19,457 nucleotides of DNA from an uncultured Clostridia bacterium (GCA_934670175.1 CAKUOX010000041.1:1-19457); one strand, 5' to 3'; counted from the stretch's first letter, positions 10,501 through 14,840 are shown. Program-made: numbers and translations. Notes: a model not told the origin generated them from the sequence alone.

Positions 10501-10679
10501 GGCTGTTCCTGTGCAGGCTGTTCCTGCACAGGCTCCTCCTGCGCGGGCGCCTCCTGCACGGCCACCGCTTCAACGGCATCGACCAGCTCGGTCAGCTGCA
10601 CGTCCTCGGCGAAAGCGCCGGCGGTCATGCTCAGCAGCATGGCCAGCGTCAGCAGCAGTGCCAACAAGCGTTTCTTCAT
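1566..10679 (-). CDS. Giant secreted multidomain protein with BspA-type LRRs, DUF4430 modules and a transcobalamin-like alpha/alpha barrel
   Basis: 3037 residues; ATG at 10679 has GGAGG 10 bases upstream and overlaps the stop of the peptidase gene by one base (TAATG). By residue: Sec signal 1-24; PAQEQ repeats 46-91; small helical module 103-153; BspA-type LRR 167-295; helical module 337-387; EF-hand DUF4430-like module 410-520 (loop D432-E443); Ig-like 531-612; Big_2 617-696; long BspA-type LRR array 703-1490; Ig-like 1491-1580; GLUG-type beta-helix 1585-1985; Big_2 2000-2077; second EF-hand module 2084-2205 (loop D2115-E2126); Ig-like 2211-2300; Big_3-like 2315-2390; classical DUF4430 2394-2513 (NSGWMYTLNGKYP, then LKDGDRI); three helical modules 2533-2712; alpha/alpha barrel 2720-3008 (QLEDGGWAF, DSDMTAMALTAL). 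No LPXTG, SLH or transmembrane C-terminus is visible. DUF4430 and this barrel fold are the two domains of vertebrate cobalamin carriers, and the gene lies behind a cobalamin riboswitch, so I infer surface corrinoid capture. LRR and Ig parts may instead serve adhesion. Confidence 0.93.
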   Translation of the reverse strand: MKKRLLALLLTLAMLLSMTAGAFAEDVQLTELVDAVEAVAVQEAPAQEEPVQEQPAQEQPAQEQPAQEQPAQEQPAQEQPAQEQPAQEQPAHGDEADAQKAQAVIDMISAIGEVTPESAAAIEAAAQAYDALTPAQKQMVSNYDVLVSALAKLLEMNASSEAESVYPITGECGDLAWSLGENGEITISGKGEMVNYAAENSQPWASYAQEIRSVVVEEDVTTVGSAAFYGDYVNLKYVSLPDTLTRIGDQAFRGCKALEKLALPEALTEIGANAFLDCEGLKKASFAGSAQAFAELVIGDGNEALTDVMEAPKAEEPETEEPAVEEPATEESAVDHVIGLIDAIGDVTIESESAIAAAMEAYDALTDEEKALVSNYDTLEAAVAAYMSLNGVALLEDEEPTEPVAADPAKVYVTINNAGHLELVGGEVTVTDIDANGVLTYDEALQAAHAAYCVGGYATATSEEYGLYITKLWGVETTNVGYYRNGAVAGGLTDAVAEGDKLEASIYANTYPDTESYAAFDKTAVETDDKTSFTLTLQSGSYDESYNLVMGPCEGATITVDGAATEFVTDANGKATVTIETVGTHVVSATKTKTSSDGTKEISTITAPYCSVIVRAAVTGITLDKTELTLGEDESAALTATLQPEGAAGTEITWSTSDDKVATVKDGVVTASYMAGTATITAKAGEAEATCEVTVTSNAVDSGKYGNVIWRLRENGTLEFSAVPGSNGKMGGSISKWSQPTYIKKYNAQITSIVVKEGVTSISNYAFYTMSAVTSVSLPSTLASIGDDAFEGVKTITSFSCAEGCMLTVNGKFVLKNKGTEIYTYLGAMEGVITIPDGVTKVGALFSGSDITGIIFPDSVKEISGTNYTTWNGPFVNCKKLESVTIPCDITQTGVFKGCTALKEVTFKEGVTAIADYTFNNCTALTTINLPKSLVSFNGGAFQGCTAITTINCAEGSIFSMKGNLLMKNDTEIVFSLPGVEITGELVIPEGITTIAAYAYQNKTGITSVKFPSTLTSIGQSAFSGCTGIAGELVIPEGVTIVDREAFRNCTGVTSLKLPSTLTTIGQQAFDSTSITALDLPASVTKIDYGAFQNTKIKTLYLPDGLNITAGSIFEDCTELTEVSAGGDITGNNAFGSCTALTTVTVREGAAKIGSRAFQGCTALTTVNLPKSLTSLDAQAFYGCTALKTINFAEGSIYRFQDGIIYEGNKILFVLTLDQEELTIPEGITEIGNSAFQKQTILKKVTLPNSLVKIGNNAFNGCTNLASINLPNNLEELGYSAFNDCTSLPMITIPASLKKIGNQAFRGCTGMKGRLYLPSTVTYFGQFAFGDCTGITSVYFEDAADPANTTYVERIFDSCTNLTDLRLPENLTKLNNMIYHCYGLRKLVLPESIKEFARDDYLPDGFVYMDLKGIEKFSTYTMSNMMNLKELYLSANLTDYPDSGRNCHPEIIYFRGTEEQWNAVNFASTTLENFKKYGTIIVFNYGSETGEAPKITLQPVGATYEQGLRPAPLTIEAEELEGAQYVYQWYRNGEYVASGKECPVSTTEAGEHEYYCMVRCSVNGKYSETKSDVAIINVLELAQAFEGEGTSEDPYKLSKWQDLERLSVLVEGGESFEGKVFEMTENITLPSGWIPIGCTKDGTNGISKGANLNAFSGVFDGGNKLLTVPAGGRPLFAYVNGATIRNLNIYGSQIDGYGLVDCFTGVGMSGTAMVIDHVTLKSGTKVRDSGLIGARKFENPYAGCSAGYNATIRNCTIESGVVIGYTGNSSEIGGFAGRMQGTIENCVNHGTVKGKDYVGGIIGTIDNAMGACDVLSCTFDGKVIASGSNAGGIVGGGYTDSSAPNGKKITVKSCSASGSVSGDSNVGGILGGDVYVAQSWDNVKYSFKNNTFTGKVSGNSNVGAIIGFYDSLNRIDDISGNQYSRSCGADKPVGKVYVVDTNYENPTAYGDTLYCNTEDNVSGCPSVAGCSWKTGYNRTDDPLGADADKLWRAEGTAFIEVTEVTLDKTELNLKIDETETLTATVLPEDATDNSVTWTSSNEEVATVEDGVVTAKAFGKAVITATAGSVTAECSVNVTAEPAENITVYMTVSDRGVLAAASDGAAMFNRSVNVTDLNSDGVLTYDEALQAAHTAYCPGGYESAETEWGVSVSKLWNVSTMNCLFFLNDSALANHVGDTATSALHAGDYLVASVNKDNTYYADHYVSFARRSATATAGKEFALNLSGSKGSDKIVIGTWNTGKFTAIDGAKIDADGNVTLTFAEAGTYLLTAEGTISDSVQDWSAGGAYVTADCPIIAPGCWVKVDAASVDPEAKAEKLEITGDYKKSYAVGDKLDLTGMVLTVHYSDGSTREIAAGDVTVTGFDTETRGEKTVTLSYEGVSARFTITVTKAAGTIDVTISVLGDSKHGGSSGKVHTLKTGGLSTWIKATTYNVEDGSTVWQVLKQCLDEHSMSYTNPTGNYVSSVNGLAEFDNGKNSGWMYTLNGKYPLLGVSQQKLKDGDRIIFHYTDDYTLENTGFSPDPDGSDTVMVDAVEKLIDGIGEVTFDDACKAKIDAARKAYDKLTFAEKKQVDNYQKLQDAEAKYNELKKADDQAKADEVIKLIEEMGSDKDKIKAARDAYNKLTEAQKKLVSNYGKLTSAEYTQASSVATGSDRQSAQDVIDQIGAIGDKVDDAAAAKIDAARKAYDKLSDTQKALVTNYAVLEAAEAALARLTKLAGFENLYRGTGEALEALGTPDVGSIGGEWMVIGLARSGREVDVDGYYAKVLEYVEQNIDENGRLDPNKCTDNARIILALTALGKDVTDVGGHDLLSGLNEMAYITKQGINGPIWALIALDSNSYDLPEGDVTRDALIACILDAQLEDGGWAFSGEDADSDMTAMALTALAPYYVPDAEEKTELDLAVEKGIECLAMLQFADGSFGTYGMDGEMVSTCESTAQAVVALTALNIDPETDERFIKNGSSALDALAAYGLPGGGFKHLKDGDRDAMATEQGYYALTAFARYLMELNRLYDMSDVFDENAETIEPLELYIRIAAAA
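6210..8573 (-). repeat. BspA-type (LRR_5) leucine-rich repeat array inside the giant gene
   Basis: This stretch encodes residues ~703-1490, a run of roughly 23-residue units of the type 'F.gCT.Lt.vnLP.sLt.IG..AF.gC', for example SAFSGCTGIAGELVIPEGVT. An EGSIF/EGSIY-type insert with a short hairpin-like segment recurs about every 240 residues (near 803, 955 and 1194), so the array seems built from three larger super-repeats. This family is known from surface adhesins of oral and gut bacteria and of Trichomonas. Many copies of the GCTALTT-coding sequence are near-identical at DNA level, making the array prone to expansion, contraction and assembly error. Confidence 0.85.
10407..10544 (-). repeat. 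15-bp tandem repeats encoding PAQEQ
   Basis: About nine consecutive near-identical 15-bp units encode the PAQEQ repeat right behind the signal peptide of the giant protein (residues 46-91). The units differ mainly at synonymous third positions (gcgggc against gcaggc or gctggc on the plus strand). The resulting Pro/Gln/Glu stalk is probably extended and unstructured, and copy number is likely to vary between strains. Confidence 0.85.
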
Positions 10680-11890
10680 TATAATGTGCCTCCTTCGGTG
10701 TCGTTCGGGGTCATATCGGCTTGCGCCGCTTGAGTCTCATCGGTTGTTTCGGTCTGGGGCGCCTCGGGCGTCTCCGCCGGATTTACTTCCGTCAGATTCG
10801 CTTCCGTCAGATTCGCTTCCGCCGGCGCCGCCTCGGCCGTCTCCGTCAGGTCGGTTTCTTCCATCTCGTCGCCCGTCCAGCAGACCATGAAGGCGTGGCT
10901 GCCCTTGGCCTGCGTCAGCAGCGTCTGGATCGGAAAGGCCTTGCCGCATTTGTTCGGGCTGACCGGATCGTTAATCAATATCTTGCCGTCGGCGGTAACG
11001 CCGCGCAGCACCACATAGTGTCCGCGGCTGGTAAAGATGCCCGGGCCCATGTGGGCGATCACCGGCTTGCCCGCGCGCAGCGCTTCCACGATGTCCTTGC
11101 CGCTGTTGCGTATCCAGCGGGTCTTTACGCCGTAGCGGCTCGCATAATGGCTGAGCGTGGTATGATCCCAACCCGCGCCGTTGTAGTGCCCCGCATCGCA
11201 GGCCTCGCAGAAGAGCGTGTAGGGCGTCTGCTCCGTATTGCCGGTCAGGTATGCGATGACCATGGACAGGCAGGTGGCGGCGCAGCCGGAGCTCGCTACT
11301 GAGCGCGGAATGCCGCGAATGATGCAGACCGTATCCGGATAATCGGTTTGGAACAGCTGCGGGATCGCCATGCCCCGCGCATCGCTCGGCGTAACGCCAT
11401 ACCAGCCGCTGTAAGGCTTGCGCTCCAGCTGAATCTGGTCGGGAACCGGCGTAGCGCTCGGTTCAGGCGTGGCGCTCGGCTCCGGCGTGGCGCTCGGCTC
11501 CGGCGTAGCGCTCGGTTCAGGCGTGGCGCTCGGCTCCGGCGTGGCGCTCGGCTCCGGCGTGACGCTCGGCTCCGGCGTAATGCTCGGCTCGGGCGTGACG
11601 CTCGGTTCCGGCGTGACGCTCGGCTCCGGCGTAGCACTCGGCGTTGGCGTCGGTGTGGCGCTGGGTTCGGGCGTGCTCGTCGGTGTTGGCGTCGGTGTTG
11701 GCGTTGGCGTCGGCGTGCTCGTCGGCGTTGGCGTCGGCGTTGGCGTCGGTGTTGGTGCAGCGGTGGGCGGCGCTGTCTGTGCCGCTTCCGTCGGCGCCGG
11801 TGGTGAAACCGGTTCGGCCCTGCCGATCGGGAACGCCTGCAGGCAAATCAGCGCTGCAAGGCAAAGGCAAAGCCGCTTTGACAGATTCAA
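10679..11890 (-). CDS. Secreted C39-like cysteine peptidase with Pro/Thr-rich linker
   Basis: I favour the TTG at 11890 (403 residues): it has AGAGGGG 11 bases upstream and opens directly into a signal peptide (NLSKRLCLCLAALICLQAF, cleavage near GRA-EP). The in-frame ATG at 11917 has no ribosome site. In TTG numbering: signal 1-25; TPTP then TPEPS repeats ~45-150, a typical wall-spanning linker; Peptidase_C39_2-like domain ~172-340; acidic Thr/Glu/Ala-rich tail ~341-403. The papain-like residues can be placed as oxyanion Gln181, Cys203 (ASSGCAATC), His291 (SRGHYVVLRG) and Asp308 (LINDP). Secreted C39_2 proteins are mostly of unknown substrate; bacteriocin-exporter C39 domains cleave double-glycine leaders, but no ABC exporter is here. 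It is the first gene behind the cobalamin riboswitch and is translationally coupled to the giant protein, so processing, release or anchoring of that protein is a reasonable guess, not shown. Confidence 0.88.
   Translation of the reverse strand: MNLSKRLCLCLAALICLQAFPIGRAEPVSPPAPTEAAQTAPPTAAPTPTPTPTPTPTSTPTPTPTPTPTPTSTPEPSATPTPTPSATPEPSVTPEPSVTPEPSITPEPSVTPEPSATPEPSATPEPSATPEPSATPEPSATPEPSATPVPDQIQLERKPYSGWYGVTPSDARGMAIPQLFQTDYPDTVCIIRGIPRSVASSGCAATCLSMVIAYLTGNTEQTPYTLFCEACDAGHYNGAGWDHTTLSHYASRYGVKTRWIRNSGKDIVEALRAGKPVIAHMGPGIFTSRGHYVVLRGVTADGKILINDPVSPNKCGKAFPIQTLLTQAKGSHAFMVCWTGDEMEETDLTETAEAAPAEANLTEANLTEVNPAETPEAPQTETTDETQAAQADMTPNDTEGGTL
11447..11755 (-). repeat. Tandem repeats encoding TP and TPEPS(A/V/I) linker
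   Basis: Two adjacent repeat blocks lie within the peptidase gene. Positions ~11669-11755 encode alternating Thr-Pro, and ~11447-11665 encode about a dozen 18-bp units giving TPEPSA, TPEPSV or TPEPSI. The repeats are low-complexity on both strands and produce misleading open frames on the plus strand. They encode an extended, rigid spacer between the signal peptide and the peptidase domain. Confidence 0.9.
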
Positions 11891-11976
11891 ATCAGATCCA
11901 TCCCCTCTCTGCTTCATGATGGCTGACTGTTTGCCGCATTTTCGCCTTCTGCAGCCGAACGCCGGTTCGGAAAGAT

Positions 11977-12011
11977 AAAAAAGGCCGTCTCCCGCATGGG
12001 GAAACGGCCTT
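11977..12011 (-). terminator. Intrinsic terminator, expression platform of the cobalamin riboswitch
   Basis: On the minus strand AAGGCCGT (12011-12004) pairs with ACGGCCTT (11988-11981), with inner GC pairs and a short ATGC loop, followed by a run of six T (11982-11977). It lies between the riboswitch and the first gene, so it is placed to abort transcription in the leader. A small hairpin CCGAAC/GTTCGG (11955-11970) follows it. The competing antiterminator pairing was not worked out. Confidence 0.85.
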
Positions 12012-12112
12012 CAGACTGCAATGCTCTCAAATACACACGAAACAGCGCTGCGCGTGGCGTTGCTCCACTTCTCAAACAGTCTTCATTTTCCCCGCAAAAT
12101 GAGCTGTTATCT

Positions 12113-12273
12113 AAGGCAGGTCTCCTGACTCAGGGTCATCCTACTTGCACGCCTTCTCGGCTTTTTAAGCCAATGGTCTGTTTTGTGCGTTCGTCGCCTT
12201 TACAGTAGGTCGAAGCTGCTTCGGATTTTCACCGAATTCCCTTTTCACCGCGCTTTTTACAGCGCGACACCTT
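12113..12273 (-). promoter_or_regulatory. Cobalamin riboswitch
   Basis: Read on the minus strand, the element contains the near-invariant B12 box AGTCAGGAGACCTGCC (12130-12115), the upstream core GGGAATTCGGTGAAAATCCG (around 12243-12224), and a downstream AAGTAGGATGACCC stretch typical of adenosylcobalamin-type elements. A hairpin TCATTTT-loop-AAAATGA (12102-12083, loop GCGGGG) directly after the B12 box is in the position of the P13 stem. Known members bind cobalamins and switch off downstream transport or synthesis genes when B12 is plentiful. Here it faces the peptidase and giant surface protein genes with an intrinsic terminator in between, so transcription attenuation is expected. Confidence 0.95.
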
Positions 12274-12289
12274 AAACATAAGCATATTT

Positions 12290-12318
12290 ATTATACGCCA
12301 AATGCCTGAATATGGCAA
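12290..12318 (-). promoter_or_regulatory. Promoter of the riboswitch-controlled operon
   Basis: Minus strand TTGCCA (12318-12313), a 17-base spacer, and a perfect TATAAT (12295-12290). Transcription should begin about 12283, roughly 10 bases before the first conserved riboswitch bases, as expected for a riboswitch leader. It is the only clear promoter seen for the peptidase and giant-protein genes. Confidence 0.8.
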
Positions 12319-12384
12319 GGCTTGTCCAACGCGCACGAGGTCGGTTTTTGTTAATTTTTTATTCCATGAGCGTTTGCCCGCGGC

Positions 12385-12413
12385 TTGCAAACCGTGTCCG
12401 CAGGTGTTATACT
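12385..12413 (+). promoter_or_regulatory. Orphan sigma-A-like promoter on the plus strand
   Basis: TTGCAA (12385-12390), a 17-base spacer and TATACT (12408-12413) point right, towards the 3' end of the oxidoreductase gene, where no rightward protein gene exists. Together with the hairpin at 12487-12520 it could define a short RNA (see next entry). The match is good, but promoters predicted by eye can be chance. Confidence 0.4.
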
Positions 12414-12418
12414 GTCTG

Positions 12419-12525
12419 CTGCTGCGCACCTTGTGCCGCGCGCAGCATCGGGTGCTGAATACTGGATTATAAATCTGCTGATGGAAAAGTCCCGCCGGAA
12501 ATCTTATTCCGACGGGACTTTATTA
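12419..12525 (+). ncRNA. Possible small RNA (weak candidate)
   Basis: The ~105-base interval from the predicted start after TATACT to the hairpin and T-rich TTTATT tail has a 5' hairpin GCTGCGC/GCGCAGC (12421-12446), a less structured middle, and ends in the strong stem at 12487-12520. There is no ribosome site or convincing short open frame. This fits an intergenic small RNA, but the terminator also serves the opposite gene and the promoter is unproven. Confidence 0.3.
12487..12520 (-). terminator. Terminator of the oxidoreductase operon, possibly bidirectional
   Basis: AAGTCCCGcCGGAA (12487-12500) pairs with TTCCGaCGGGACTT (12507-12520) with one mismatch and a 6-base loop. It starts just after the oxidoreductase stop on the minus strand and is followed there by TTTTCC; on the plus strand it is followed by TTTATT, so it may work both ways. 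Confidence 0.85.
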
Positions 12526-12530
12526 AAGAA

Positions 12531-13640
12531 TCAGAACTGAGCCCATTCAGGCATCTGCATGACCTTGCCGCCCTGCATGGCGCTCTCGTGCGCCAGCAGA
12601 CCTGCGACCGTCCAGTTTGCCGCGACGCGCGCGTTCACATGCGCCGGGTGGCCTTCCAGGATCGCGCTGATCCATTCGCGGACAAGGTGCGGATGGCTGC
12701 CGCCGTGGCCGTCGCCCTGAATGAAGGAAACGTGGTTCTCATCGATGATCTGATGCTTGAGCGCGAAGTGCGCAATCTGCTCGGGCAGCATGCCGTCCGT
12801 ATCCGGAATCTCGACATGCTCTGCATCTTCAAAGCCGGAGTGGATCACGGGATGCTCGCCCACGCACTGCTCCCACTCGAAGGACTTCTTCGTGCCATAG
12901 AAATCGAAGGATTCGCGATACTGACGAATGGTGTCAAAGAGCGTGCGGGTCACTTCACCGGCAACGTCCGAATCCTTGAACTTGATCTGCATGCTTTCCG
13001 CAGCGAACGGAGAATTATACTGCTTGATATATTCCTCGTTGATGCGGCCGGAGCCGATGCAGCGAACCTCGGTGATCGGCTGTCCCAGGATCTCGGACAG
13101 CGGCGCAACCGCGTGGGTGGGATACCACATCGGCGGCAGGCCATACCAGTAGCTGGGCCATCCCGGCAGAGACATGTTCTGCTGGTGGGAGCCGCGCAGG
13201 AACTGCAGGCGGCCGATCTCGCCGGCCTCATACAGCTTGCGGAAATACAGGAATTCGCGGGTGTACACGGAGGTTTCCATCATCATATACACCTTGCCGG
13301 TTTCCTTCTCCAGGCGCACGATCTCCTCGCACTCCGCCATGGTAAGGCCCATGGTCACGGTGGAAGCGACGTGCTTGCCCGCCTTGAGGGCTTCGATCGC
13401 CATGCGCGCATGCGAATTCAGGTCGGTATTGATATGCACCGCATCAATATCCGGATCCTTCAGCATCTCATGATAGTCGGTATAGCGCTTCGGAATACCG
13501 AACTGATCCGCAAACTCATTCAGCTTCTTTTCATCGCGACGGCAAACCGCCACGCACTCCGTCTTGTCCCAGGCCTGATAGATCGGCACAAATTCTCCGC
13601 CGAAGCCCAGACCAACGACTGCTACGCGCACTTTATCCAT
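12531..13640 (-). CDS. Gfo/Idh/MocA-family NAD(P)-dependent oxidoreductase
   Basis: 369 residues, normal length for the family. ATG at 13640 has AGGAGG 7 bases upstream. The N-terminal Rossmann fold (~1-120) begins VRVAVVGLGFGGEF with the glycine-rich dinucleotide loop at 10-15. The C-terminal half (~125-365) is the alpha/beta substrate domain; YPTHAVAPL puts a His (residue 176) in the usual catalytic THxxxPL position. Unusually, the conserved EKP lysine motif after the third strand is replaced by TVTM (residues 94-97), so the usual catalytic or cofactor-contacting Lys is missing. Family members oxidise sugars, inositols or sugar acids in the cytoplasm; the substrate here is not evident. It lies 31 bases after the ABC-epimerase chimera, in the same operon, consistent with sequential oxidation and epimerisation of a sugar. 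Confidence 0.93.
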   Translation of the reverse strand: MDKVRVAVVGLGFGGEFVPIYQAWDKTECVAVCRRDEKKLNEFADQFGIPKRYTDYHEMLKDPDIDAVHINTDLNSHARMAIEALKAGKHVASTVTMGLTMAECEEIVRLEKETGKVYMMMETSVYTREFLYFRKLYEAGEIGRLQFLRGSHQQNMSLPGWPSYWYGLPPMWYPTHAVAPLSEILGQPITEVRCIGSGRINEEYIKQYNSPFAAESMQIKFKDSDVAGEVTRTLFDTIRQYRESFDFYGTKKSFEWEQCVGEHPVIHSGFEDAEHVEIPDTDGMLPEQIAHFALKHQIIDENHVSFIQGDGHGGSHPHLVREWISAILEGHPAHVNARVAANWTVAGLLAHESAMQGGKVMQMPEWAQF

Positions 13641-13671
13641 GCTCGTACCTCCTAAATAAAATTAAATAAGA

Positions 13672-14751
13672 TCACATATTCTCGCGAATAAAGCGAATGC
13701 TCTTTTCGCAGATCTCGTCCTTCGATTTGGCGAAGGGCGTCCAGATCCTCAGCAGCGGCAGCACCTCGCCCGGCTCGCAGTTGAACGCTTCCACGATCAG
13801 ATTGCCCGCATAGCCGGCCTGCTCGAGCGCCTTGAACAGCTCCTTCGGTACGCCATGACCGGTGCCGGGGATGCCGCGGTTATTTTCAGAAACGTGAACG
13901 TTGAATATGCGCTTTGCATATTTGGCGTAGGTCTGCACAACGTCCAGCTCTTCAATATTGGCGTGGTTGGTATCCGCCAGCAGGCCCAGATTGTCCATGC
14001 CGGTCTCGCGGCAGAGCGCGTCCGCCTGCTCCAGCGTGTTCACGATGTGCATCTCGAAGCGGTTCAGCGGCTCGGCGGCCACCAGCAGATTTCCGCAGGC
14101 CTTCGCCTCCTCCGCCACAGCGCGCAGGCCTTCCACCGCCCAGTTCCATTCCTCGCGGGTGGGGCCTTCCTTCGTCGGCGCGGCGCACAGCCCCTGGAAG
14201 AAGGGACCGCTGATCAGGCGGGAGCCGAGATCGCGCGCCTTGTGCACGTCTACCTTGCAGCGCTCAACCGCCGCGCGGCGCAGCGCCGGATCGTGGCCGA
14301 TCATATCGCCGATGTCCGCGGTGAAGACGTCGATGGCCTGCGCCTCCATCTTCAGCTCGGCCGCGCGCTTCGCGTAGCGCTCAATGTCCTCGGCGCTGAG
14401 GTCGTATACCGGTATTTCCACCGCATCGTAGCCCAGCTCGGCGAGCCGATCCAGCTGCGCGCCATATTCATTGAAATGTGGCTCTGTGGTCCACAGCATG
14501 GCCTGTATGCCGGCGTGCGTGGATTGCAGCGGCGTGATGTGGCGATGGCTCGTGCCCTCGATCACGATTTCACCGTCGTCGAGCTCATACGCGCCGGAGA
14601 TGATCTTGATCAGCGTGGATTTACCGCAGCCATTCTGCCCCGCGAGGCAGAGCGTTTCGCCGGCTCGGATTTTCAGAGTGACGTTTTTCAGCGCCTGTAT
14701 GCCGCCGAACGCCTTGTAGATATTGCGTGCCTCCAAGAAGTACTCGCTCAT
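13672..14751 (-). CDS. Chimera: N-terminal sugar ABC transporter ATPase fragment fused to a D-tagatose 3-epimerase-like enzyme
   Basis: Start chosen at ATG 14751 (359 residues) because a GGGGGGAG ribosome site lies 8 bases upstream; an earlier in-frame ATG at 14790 lacks one. Residues ~1-80 match the start of RbsA/MglA-type sugar importer ATPases: IYKAFGGIQALKNV, Walker A GQNGCGKST (38-46), DDGEIVIEG. The Q-loop, ABC signature and Walker B are absent. At residues ~81-83 (GIQ) the sequence passes in frame into a sugar phosphate isomerase/epimerase TIM barrel running to the end. The metal and catalytic residues of D-tagatose/D-psicose 3-epimerases can be placed: Glu227 (VAAEPLNRFE), Asp260 and His263 (LADTNHAN), His286 and Arg292 (NVHVSENNRG), Glu321 (IVEAFN). 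The epimerase half is essentially complete and probably active; the ATPase half cannot be. Most likely a deletion joined two genes of one operon, or the assembly did. Confidence 0.88.
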   Translation of the reverse strand: MSEYFLEARNIYKAFGGIQALKNVTLKIRAGETLCLAGQNGCGKSTLIKIISGAYELDDGEIVIEGTSHRHITPLQSTHAGIQAMLWTTEPHFNEYGAQLDRLAELGYDAVEIPVYDLSAEDIERYAKRAAELKMEAQAIDVFTADIGDMIGHDPALRRAAVERCKVDVHKARDLGSRLISGPFFQGLCAAPTKEGPTREEWNWAVEGLRAVAEEAKACGNLLVAAEPLNRFEMHIVNTLEQADALCRETGMDNLGLLADTNHANIEELDVVQTYAKYAKRIFNVHVSENNRGIPGTGHGVPKELFKALEQAGYAGNLIVEAFNCEPGEVLPLLRIWTPFAKSKDEICEKSIRFIRENM

Positions 14752-14814
14752 TTTGCGCTCCCCCCGCAGTTGTGCCTCAGCTTGTTGCATCCATTTTGTG
14801 AAAATAGCTTTTGA

Positions 14815-14838
14815 AAATAACTTTTATTTAAGTTATTT
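14815..14838. promoter_or_regulatory. Likely ROK-repressor operator
   Basis: AAATAACTT (14815-14823) and its exact complement AAGTTATTT (14830-14838) are separated by 6 bases. This AT-rich palindrome lies immediately downstream of the -10 of the leftward epimerase operon promoter, covering the expected start of transcription. ROK repressors such as XylR and NagC are known to bind AT-rich inverted repeats of this size. Position suggests repression of the sugar operon by the divergently encoded ROK protein. Confidence 0.6.
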
Positions 14839-14840
14839 AG

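Noticed and set aside
1743..10733. A 2996-codon open frame on the plus strand opposite the giant gene
   Set aside because: It is codon-aligned with the giant gene, has no signal or recognisable domain, and its product is His/Arg/Ala-rich as expected of an antisense shadow. The real gene has a signal peptide, clear domains and a ribosome site.
11447..11755. Possible CRISPR-like array because of regular 18-bp units
   Set aside because: Units are contiguous with no spacers, in frame, and encode TPEPSA-type linker repeats.
11348..11978. Plus-strand frames encoding Gly-Ser-Gly-Val and Arg-rich repeats
   Set aside because: They are mirror translations of the TP/TPEPS repeat DNA of the peptidase gene and have no ribosome site.
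14752..14790. Upstream ATG at 14790 for the ABC-epimerase chimera
   Set aside because: The strong GGGGGGAG site lies between it and the ATG at 14751, and homology begins at MSEYFLEARNIYKAFGG.
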